7,787 nt of DNA. Source: Eggerthellaceae bacterium UBA3686. Its GTDB lineage: Bacteria > Actinomycetota > Coriobacteriia > Coriobacteriales > Eggerthellaceae. The DNA is taken from positions 1-7,787 of the forward strand of contig DFIX01000032.1 of NCBI GenBank assembly GCA_002371495.1, read 5' to 3'. A model generated the notes under the pieces. That model did no database searches. It was not told the origin of the DNA and saw only the letters and a program-made list of their open reading frames with translations. A program made the position numbers and the translations under genes. Of the stretch, positions 1-4,738 are shown piece after piece (the first letter of the stretch is position 1; each line of letters begins with the position of its first letter).

Positions 1-4
1 AGCA

Positions 5-23
5 TGTGGAGCAAGTGTGGAGC
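5..23. repeat. Two 8-bp direct repeats, weakly DnaA-box-like
   Basis: TGTGGAGC occurs at 5-12 and again at 16-23, with an 11-bp period (one helical turn). The first copy plus the next base matches 7 of 9 positions of the reverse complement of the actinobacterial DnaA box (TTGTCCACA); the second copy matches 6 of 9. The repeats sit at the window edge, so more copies could lie upstream. The repeat is plain in the sequence; an origin or operator role is only inferred from the nearby palindromes and the Rep-like gene. Confidence 0.35.
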
Positions 24-39
24 CCCGGCCTCCCGGCGT

Positions 40-79
40 CCCGTTTCGGGTACAAAGCTTCCCATTTTGGGACAAAGCC
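40..79. promoter_or_regulatory. Tandem palindromic operator or iteron pair upstream of the HTH operon
   Basis: Two perfect 11-bp palindromes of form CCCN-TTT-NGGG lie at 40-50 (CCCGTTTCGGG) and 61-71 (CCCATTTTGGG), with centres 21 bp apart, two helical turns. Each is followed by nearly the same tail, TACAAAGC or ACAAAGC, so the whole unit of about 18 bp is repeated. A weaker CCC-N7-GGG lies at 89-101. The array ends about 65 bp before the ATG of the excisionase-like gene. A poor promoter-like pair, TTGGGA (67-72) and GATAAA (92-97), would have its -35 inside the second palindrome, as expected of an autorepressed promoter. Binding sites for one of the two downstream HTH proteins, or replication iterons, are both possible. 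Confidence 0.5.
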
Positions 80-143
80 CACATCGCGCCCGATAAATGG
101 GGTAATCTGCGCCGCATCGGAGAGCGAGGAGAAGGAGCGGGCC

Positions 144-386
144 ATGGGCGAGCTTGAAACGAGAGATACGGCGAAGGGCCGGGCGAGGATAATCTCCCTC
201 GCCGAGGCGGCGGAGATCATCGGGACGTCGTACCCGACCGCCGTGCGGCTGGCGGAGAGCGGAGAGCTCAAGGCGTTCAGGATCAGGAAGCCCTGGCGCA
301 CGAGCGACGCCGCCTGCGACGAATTCGTCCGCCGGCAGTTCGAGCTCCAGGCCCTCAGATGCCGGTCCAGGGCCCAGGGGAGGTAG
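144..386 (+). CDS. Excisionase-family small helix-turn-helix DNA-binding protein
   Basis: An 80-residue basic protein. Residues 17-38 form a helix-turn-helix beginning ISLAEAAEIIG, followed by a short wing (ELKAFRIRKPWR, 41-52). This is the layout of the MerR-like HTH found in excisionases, recombination directionality factors and plasmid or ICE regulators. The start is ATG at 144 because AAGGAG at 132-137 sits 6 nt upstream; an in-frame start at position 6 would add a low-quality leader running through the palindromes and has no such support. The gene is 3 nt upstream of the winged-helix gene and surely co-transcribed with it. No integrase is visible, so a true excisionase role cannot be shown; a copy-control or autorepressor role fits equally well. 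Arginine is often AGG or CGG here, unlike the transporter operon. Confidence 0.8.
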   Translation: MGELETRDTAKGRARIISLAEAAEIIGTSYPTAVRLAESGELKAFRIRKPWRTSDAACDEFVRRQFELQALRCRSRAQGR

Positions 387-389
387 AGG

Positions 390-791
390 ATGGATTCCTT
401 CGCGCGCTACCCGTCCCGCTCGTACACGGTCATGCCGGACGGGCTGCTCGTCGAGATGATCGAGCGGAAGGTCGGGAGGAACGGCTGGGCCGTCATGGCG
501 GCCCTCGGCCACAGGGTGTACGCCGACGGCAAGCTCGGCAGGGTCCCCGCCGCGGAGCTCTCGGAGTCGTTCAGACTCACGCCCAGGCAGGTGGCCCACG
601 GGATGGAGGAGCTCAGGGGCAAGGGCGTCATCGTCCCCGTCGCGCGCAAGGGTGCCGACGGCGCGTGGGCGCCCGACCGCTCGAGGTTCGGCCACGTCGC
701 CCAGTACCGCATCGCGGGGGACGTGTGGGCCTCGGTGGAGCTCGTCTTGCGCGAGGCTCCCGGTTCCGGCCCCGCCCCTGCGGCGCGGTAG
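390..791 (+). CDS. Winged-helix DNA-binding protein, possibly plasmid-type Rep or regulator
   Basis: A 133-residue protein with a strong ribosome site (GGGGAGG, 377-383) that spans the stop of the preceding gene. Residues about 28-44 (VGRNGWAVMAALGHRVY) look like the first helix of a winged-helix fold. Residues 54-79 (AAELSESFRLTPRQVAHGMEEL, then RGKG) give the helix-turn-helix, and 79-110 would be the wing, ending in an AQYRIAGDVW strand. This layout is shared by MarR/GntR-like regulators and by small plasmid initiators such as the RepL type; I cannot tell which. The C-terminus is a Pro/Ala-rich tail. The operonic pairing with an excisionase-like HTH and the tandem palindromes upstream favour a mobile-element control or replication module. 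About 7 of its roughly 20 arginines use AGG, a codon that is uncommon in the downstream transporter genes. Confidence 0.7.
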   Translation: MDSFARYPSRSYTVMPDGLLVEMIERKVGRNGWAVMAALGHRVYADGKLGRVPAAELSESFRLTPRQVAHGMEELRGKGVIVPVARKGADGAWAPDRSRFGHVAQYRIAGDVWASVELVLREAPGSGPAPAAR

Positions 792-818
792 GCCGCCGCC
801 GACCGCGATCCGGCGGCC
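791..818. terminator. GC-rich hairpin between convergent gene ends
   Basis: GGCCGCCG (791-798) and CGGCGGCC (811-818) form a perfect 8-bp stem with a 12-nt loop. The hairpin begins at the last base of the winged-helix gene's stop codon and ends 4 nt before the stop of the minus-strand surface-protein remnant (823-825), so it could serve both directions. There is no T-tract on either side. It is therefore a candidate factor-dependent or actinobacterial-type U-less terminator, not a classical intrinsic one. Confidence 0.4.
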
Positions 819-822
819 CGCC

Positions 823-988
823 CTACTTCACCCTCACCTTGAGAGTCGCGGTCTTGGACTTGGCCCCGTAGTTGGCGTTGCCGCCTTCGGGGCAATCCTG
901 AAGCTGGCAGACCCGCTGCCCGCGTAGTTGCCCTTGAGCGCAATCTTAACGGCGTACATCCTGGCGTTTACGCGGCCGATGTGTCTAG
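823..988 (-). pseudogene. Degraded C-terminus of a repeat-type surface protein
   Basis: This is the main content of the 304-bp stretch (792-1095) that has no intact gene. Read on the minus strand, 988-882 encodes IGRVNARMYAVKIALKGNY followed by AGSGSASFRIAPK. This resembles the end of the Ig-like/MBG-type repeats in actinobacterial cell-surface proteins (typically NAGTYTV-x-GKGNYTGS-x-SFKI). The frame then changes, and 887-823 encodes EGGNANYGAKSKTATLKVRVK and a TAG stop, which is the usual ending of a second repeat of such proteins. The two pieces are out of frame and the bulk of the final domain between them is missing, so this is a deletion-scarred relic. There is no start, signal peptide or ribosome site. 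The family assignment rests on motif resemblance only. Confidence 0.5.
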
Positions 989-1000
989 CGTAGAGTAATT

Positions 1001-1023
1001 GTTGCGGGATTCGGCATCGCAAC
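1001..1023. repeat. Small inverted repeat in lower-GC spacer
   Basis: GTTGC (1001-1005) pairs with GCAAC (1019-1023), and GAT (1008-1010) with ATC (1016-1018), giving an 8-bp stem with a 2-nt bulge and a TCGGC loop. A T-run occurs only about 20 nt later (1045-1049), too far for an intrinsic terminator. It lies between the surface-protein relic and the IS21 fragment in a locally AT-richer stretch. No function can be assigned. Confidence 0.2.
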
Positions 1024-1094
1024 CTTACGAATATCATCACGCAAATTTTTCGTCTTTCATCATCAAGGGCATGCCAACCACGTCGATGGCCTAA

Positions 1095-1121
1095 CTTGTC
1101 GTTTGTCCCGTATTCGACAAG
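1095..1121. repeat. TTGTC-motif inverted repeat, probable IS21-type left end
   Basis: CTTGTCG (1095-1101) is the perfect inverse of CGACAAG (1115-1121), with a further direct TTGTC copy at 1103-1107 between them. IS21-family elements begin with TGT and carry repeated transposase-binding motifs in each end. This site lies 18 nt before the start of the IS21-type transposase fragment, as expected of such a left end, which would begin at TGT 1098. The matching right end is not in the window. A promoter or operator of the element is the alternative. Confidence 0.4.
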
Positions 1122-1138
1122 AGGAGGCCGGAAAGGAA

Positions 1139-1294
1139 ATGATCAGCATGCCCGTAGTACAGGATATAAGAAAGATGGCGAGGAGCGGTTGCGGCATCGC
1201 CGAGATCTCGAGAGAGACGGGGGTCTCGGAACCGACCGTGCGCAAATACATCAGGAAGGACGACTTCTCGCTGAAGGTGCCTGGATTGGCGTGA
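1139..1294 (+). pseudogene. IS21-family transposase, N-terminal fragment
   Basis: The frame from ATG 1139 gives 51 residues: MISMPVVQDIRKMARSG, then the HTH at 18-39 (GCGIAEISRETGVSEPTVRKY), then IRKDDFSLKVP. This matches the start of IS21-type IstA transposases, which open with a short leader, a basic HTH and a conserved (E/D)DFS-x-x-P segment. A GGAGG (1122-1126) lies 12 nt upstream; ATG at 1148 is the alternative start, served by AAAGGA at 1132-1137. Homology stops near codon 49 and a TGA follows two residues later. Intact IstA is roughly 400-500 residues with a DDE catalytic domain, so about nine tenths is missing, and no IstB helper follows. The next sequence is phage portal, so the break is a deletion junction at about 1282-1291. 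Confidence 0.7.
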
Positions 1295-1764
1295 CTGAGT
1301 GCGCGTTCGTCACGCGGGCGTTCTACCGAGGGAAGGCCGTCGACCAGCTGCAGATGCACCTGAAGGGCGGCGTGGGCTTCTCGGCGGGGTCTTCTTCACC
1401 TTCCACACCTTCGCCTGAACATGCGGATGCGCTTCTCAACATGGGCGATGGAGAAACCTATCGGATCGTCACCGTGTGCTTCGACAGGGATGGGAACGAG
1501 CTCGCGCCTGTGGGCGTGGCTCCCGTCTTCGACACGGGCTGCCCTTTCCCCACCTTCGGCATCGTGAAGCCTGCAGTGACGAACACCCGCGTGGACATGT
1601 CGCCCTATGGACAGAGCGTCTTCGCCGATGCGGTGGACGCCGTTCAGGCGGTGGACCTCACCTTCGGCGCGCTCGTCTCGGAGCATCCGCAAGTAAAGGC
1701 GTTCCGTGGAGGTTTTTAGGCCTACGTATTCGCCGATGCCTTGGAAGACGCCGAAATCGAGTAA
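1288..1764 (+). pseudogene. Phage portal protein (SPP1/A118 type), internal fragment
   Basis: From 1291 one frame encodes VTECAFVTRAFYRGKAVDQL and continues through YRIVTVCFDRDGNEL, FDTGCPFPTFGIVKPAVTN (ending about 1584) and SPYGQSVFADAVDAVQAVDL (1600-1659), then TFGALVSE. The PTF-x-x-x-x-P-A-x-x-N and SPYG-x-SVFA-x-A-x-D-x-x-x-x-VDL stretches are hallmarks of SPP1 Gp6/A118-like portals, the dodecameric ring through which tailed-phage DNA is packaged. A TAG interrupts at 1717-1719; the same frame then reads AYVFADALEDAEIE to a TAA at 1762-1764, a plausible continuation. One frame over, 1774-1807 reads ARDGDGVRIPAR, possibly the next portal residues after a frameshift. Both the N-terminus and the C-terminal half are missing, and no terminase or capsid gene is adjacent. 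It is a non-functional prophage relic with no start or ribosome site of its own. Confidence 0.7.
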
Positions 1765-1803
1765 GAAAGCGAGAGACGGAGATGGCGTGCGCATCCCCGC
1801 CCG

Positions 1804-3138
1804 CTAATACTTCGTAGATCGTCCGGGGCGCAACGCGATGCGGCAGCCCACCACCGACACAGCCGCCGTTAGCCAGGTGATGGGATATGTCATGGCGATT
1901 TCCACGACACTCGACCCATCGGCACCGAGCGCCAGGACGAGCACGGCGCGCAGCACGCAGATGTTAAGCAAAACGGCAAGCGCCGGCGCGAGCGAGTGTC
2001 CGTAACCACGCAGGGCGTCGGCTTGAACCTCGAGCACTGCATATACGAAGTAGAACGGAAACGTTGTGAAGATCATGGATAGCCCCAGCGAAACGACGGC
2101 ATCGCTGCTATCGAACAGATGGAATGCCCAGCTTCCCGCGGCGAGCATCACGGCAGACAGCACGACCGTCAACGCCAGGGCCATGAGCTGGCACACGCGC
2201 TCGCCACGGCGGCATCGACCACGGTCACCGGCGCCGATGTTTTGGGCGACGAACGTCGTAGTCGCCTGGCCCATGGCCAGAATGGGGTAGTAAACGGGAA
2301 GCTCGACTTTCAGGTAGATGGCGAAGGCAGCTACGGCCTCGACCCCCAGCAGGTCGACCTGGTGTTGCACGACGACGTTCGAGAACGCGATCGCGAGCGT
2401 CTGCGCCCCGATGGGCAACCCGAACACGAGGACGTAGCGCACGAAGGCCCAATCGAGGCCACGTTTGCAGGCGGCAGGAGGGGCCATCGGCTGGATTAGG
2501 CGGAACACCGCAAGCGCTGCGGCAACGACGTTCGAGACTAACGTCGCGAACGCGCATCCGACGATTCCCCACTCCAGTACGCATAAGGCCAGCCAGTTCG
2601 CCACGATGTTCAACAATCCGCCGATAAGCTGGGCCGTAAGCGGCGAGCGCGAATCGCCCAGCCCGCGCAATGCGCCCGAAGCGGTGTTGTACACCGCTAT
2701 CGGGAATGCCGCTGCGGCAGCGAAACGCAGGTATGCGACCGAATCTGCTGCTGCATCCGCCGGGACATCCATCAACACGACGAACGGGCCGGCAAGCAGC
2801 TCGCTCACGATCGCGAGCATGACGCCGCCCGCCACCCCCAGCACGACCGATGTGCGGCACGCGCTCGAAGCGCCCCTCGCGTCGCCGGCACCGACCAAGT
2901 TGGCGATTCGCACGTTCGCGCCCACGCCAACGCCACTGAACAGCCCTACGAGGCAGACGATGAGCAGCGACCCCACTCCAAGCGCCGCTGTCGCCTGCAC
3001 GCCGAGCACGTTGCCGACGAACAACAGGTCGACCGTGCTGTACAGCTGCTGCACGATGCTCGTGCCCAACAAGGGCAGCGCGAACAGAGCAACGCCCCTT
3101 GCAATGGAGCCGCTCGTCAAATCGACGGCGCGTGCCAT
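1804..3138 (-). CDS. MATE-family multidrug/organic-cation exporter
   Basis: A 444-residue integral membrane protein, normal MATE length (about 440-460, 12 helices in two six-helix halves). The first half opens MARAVDLTSGSIARGVALFALP and contains the IVQQLYSTVDLLFVG stretch (28-42) and GALRGLGDSRSPL (155-167). The second half carries the equivalent AQNIGAGDRGR and ADALRGYGHSLAP motifs, the internal pseudo-repeat typical of the family. MATE proteins exchange Na+ or H+ for cationic or small organic molecules at the cytoplasmic membrane. I start at ATG 3138, not the upstream in-frame 3261, because the extra 41 residues are arginine-rich antisense of the ATPase and real MATE proteins begin as here. 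The start shares one base with the ATPase stop (TGATG) and has no convincing ribosome site, so its translation depends on the importer genes. It ends the operon; I see no clear terminator after it. Substrate unknown. Confidence 0.9.
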   Translation of the reverse strand: MARAVDLTSGSIARGVALFALPLLGTSIVQQLYSTVDLLFVGNVLGVQATAALGVGSLLIVCLVGLFSGVGVGANVRIANLVGAGDARGASSACRTSVVLGVAGGVMLAIVSELLAGPFVVLMDVPADAAADSVAYLRFAAAAAFPIAVYNTASGALRGLGDSRSPLTAQLIGGLLNIVANWLALCVLEWGIVGCAFATLVSNVVAAALAVFRLIQPMAPPAACKRGLDWAFVRYVLVFGLPIGAQTLAIAFSNVVVQHQVDLLGVEAVAAFAIYLKVELPVYYPILAMGQATTTFVAQNIGAGDRGRCRRGERVCQLMALALTVVLSAVMLAAGSWAFHLFDSSDAVVSLGLSMIFTTFPFYFVYAVLEVQADALRGYGHSLAPALAVLLNICVLRAVLVLALGADGSSVVEIAMTYPITWLTAAVSVVGCRIALRPGRSTKY

Positions 3139-3908
3139 CAGATGGCGACGACCGACGCCACGAGACGTTTCGTCGCATCGGCTCCAGGCGCATCGAACAG
3201 GCGCTCGACCGGGCCGTCTTCGACAACCGCGCCAGCGTCGATGACGTATGCCCGCGAGCACAAGCCGCGCACGAGCGCCAGGTCATGGCTGATGAACAGG
3301 CATGCCATGCCCCTCTCGGAACATAGCCGCGCCAACAGGTTCACGACCTGCGCCTGCACGGTCACATCGAGCGCGCTTGTCGGCTCGTCGCACACGATCA
3401 GCTTCGGCGATCCCACGATGGCCCGCGCGATGGCCGCCCGTTGGCATTCGCCGCCCGAAAGCTCCCACGGGTACTTGTCGGCATAGGCGCGCGGCAATCC
3501 AACGTGTTCGAGGGCGGCAAGGGCGCGCTCGAGCCGCTCGCCTTTCGGGATGCCGCGGTAGGCGACGCCCTCGGCGACCCCTTTCCCGATGCGCATGCGA
3601 TCGGAAAACGACGATGCCGGATGCTGAAAGACCATCTGCAAGCCCGCCGCCGCTTTCCTGAACGCGCCGGACCGCTTCCTCAGGGGGATCGTTGCATCGG
3701 AGCAAACCCCGTCGAACGCCACCGTGCCCGCGTCGGCTGTCTCGAGCCCCGCCACCACCGACGCAAGAGTGCTCTTTCCCGACCCGCTCGTACCGATAAG
3801 GCCGACTATTTCGCCGGCGCCCACATTCAAGGTCACGTCGTCGAGCGCGTCAAAGGAACCCTTTTGCGATTCATAGGATTTGCGGATGCCCGCGACCTCA
3901 AGCAACAT
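3138..3908 (-). CDS. ABC importer ATPase, Opp/Dpp/Nik class, second subunit (NikE/DppF-like)
   Basis: A 256-residue nucleotide-binding subunit that energises the importer at the inner face of the membrane. Visible motifs are Walker A GTSGSGKST (39-47), Q-loop Q95 in VFQHP, signature LSGGECQ (150-156), Walker B LIVCDEP (170-176, catalytic E175), D-loop SALD and switch His208 in FISHD. All catalytic residues are intact. The C-terminus is short and lacks a clear HPYT-type peptide-transporter tail; with the ACLFISHDLALV stretch it resembles NikE (TACLFITHDLRLV) more than OppF. The start at 3908 is supported by GGGGAGGG (3917-3924) 8 nt upstream and overlaps the end of the first ATPase gene by 11 nt. 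Its TGA shares a base with the MATE start. It should form a heterodimer with the upstream ATPase. Confidence 0.93.
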   Translation of the reverse strand: MLLEVAGIRKSYESQKGSFDALDDVTLNVGAGEIVGLIGTSGSGKSTLASVVAGLETADAGTVAFDGVCSDATIPLRKRSGAFRKAAAGLQMVFQHPASSFSDRMRIGKGVAEGVAYRGIPKGERLERALAALEHVGLPRAYADKYPWELSGGECQRAAIARAIVGSPKLIVCDEPTSALDVTVQAQVVNLLARLCSERGMACLFISHDLALVRGLCSRAYVIDAGAVVEDGPVERLFDAPGADATKRLVASVVAI

Positions 3909-4737
3909 CGTCGCAGCCCTCCCCGGAAACCGTCACGCCCGGCAGCGTGCCGTCCGTCTTCGGCACAGCTGCGATGAGGGCTCGCGTGTACGGATGCTGC
4001 GGTTCGCGCAGCACCTGATCGCGAGCCCCGATTTCCACGAGCTCGCCGCGCCTCATGACGCCAACGCGATCGGCAACTTGGCCGATCGCCGCGATGTTAT
4101 GGCTCACGATGAGCACCGAGCATCCCCTTTGCTCCCGAATCCTCAGAAGCAAGTTCGAAACTTGCAACTGCGATGTGACGTCCAGCGCGCTCGTCGGTTC
4201 GTCGGCAAGGAGAAGCGACGGGTCGCAAGCCACAGACATGGCAAGCACCACCCGTTGGCACATGCCCCCCGAGAGCTCATGGGGATACGCCCCGAGCACG
4301 CGATCGGGATCTTCGAAACCCATTTCGTTCAGCAAATCGCGTTCGAGCGCACGCACCGCACCGCCTTGCGCGGTTCCATGCGCGCGAATGCATTCGCCGA
4401 ACTGGGACCCGATACGGCACAGAGGGTCGAGCGAGGCCGTTGGGTCCTGGAACACGTAAGCCAGCTCGCTGCCGCGCAACGCGGCAAGCTCGCGGCGGCT
4501 CAGCGCCGTCACGTCGCGGCCCCTATAGCGAATCGCGCCACCGCTCACCCTGCCCGAACGTCCGAGGAGGCCCGCGGTTGCCCGCAGCACGGTGCTCTTC
4601 CCCGATCCGCTCTCGCCGACAAGACCCACGATTTCGCCAGGCGCGACCGACAGCGTCACGCCGCGCACGGCCTGGACGCCCCCGTAAGAGACGTCCAGGC
4701 CCTCAATCGAAAGGATATGTTCTCCTTCGCGCGTCAA
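3898..4737 (-). CDS. ABC importer ATPase, Opp/Dpp/Nik class, first subunit (DppD/NikD-like)
   Basis: A 279-residue ATPase. Walker A is GESGSGKST (41-49), Q-loop Q97 in VFQDP, signature LSGGMCQ (155-161), Walker B LLLADEP (175-181, catalytic E180), and the switch histidine is H213 in VSHN. The tail QHPYTRALIAAVPK (247-260) is the oligopeptide-transporter C-terminal motif (oligo_HPY). The reading frame has no ATG near its 5' end. The likely start is TTG at 4737, one base after the binding-protein stop (TAG, 4741-4739), preceded only by a weak GAGCGG. A good GAAGGAG lies inside codons 4-6 but is not followed by a standard start. Reinitiation after the binding protein is therefore the probable route, which would couple ATPase level to binding-protein translation. 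It pairs with the following ATPase. Confidence 0.92.
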   Translation of the reverse strand: MTREGEHILSIEGLDVSYGGVQAVRGVTLSVAPGEIVGLVGESGSGKSTVLRATAGLLGRSGRVSGGAIRYRGRDVTALSRRELAALRGSELAYVFQDPTASLDPLCRIGSQFGECIRAHGTAQGGAVRALERDLLNEMGFEDPDRVLGAYPHELSGGMCQRVVLAMSVACDPSLLLADEPTSALDVTSQLQVSNLLLRIREQRGCSVLIVSHNIAAIGQVADRVGVMRRGELVEIGARDQVLREPQHPYTRALIAAVPKTDGTLPGVTVSGEGCDDVA

Positions 4738-4738
4738 G

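Noticed and set aside
407..943. Minus-strand open frame of 178 codons opposite the winged-helix gene
   Set aside because: No domain or ribosome site; it is antisense to a gene with a good ribosome site and fold.
1096..1719. A single 207-residue chimeric protein
   Set aside because: Codons before about 1288 are the wrong frame of the IS21 transposase; only the later part is portal-like, and no ribosome site supports ATG 1096.
1396..1794. Minus-strand open frame of 132 codons opposite the portal fragment
   Set aside because: No ribosome site or family features; the plus strand shows strong portal motifs in this stretch.
1711..1803. Intrinsic terminator for the MATE operon
   Set aside because: Only a TAGGCCTA palindrome and a T-run (1713-1717) in the wrong arrangement were found; no stable stem with a downstream U-tract in the operon's direction.
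2465..3244. Plus-strand open frame of 259 codons opposite the MATE gene
   Set aside because: Ala/Thr/Pro-rich shadow of hydrophobic codons; no ribosome site or recognisable domain.
3139..3261. N-terminal extension of the MATE protein to 3261
   Set aside because: The added 41 residues are Arg-rich, overlap the ATPase gene and precede a normal MATE N-terminus at 3138.
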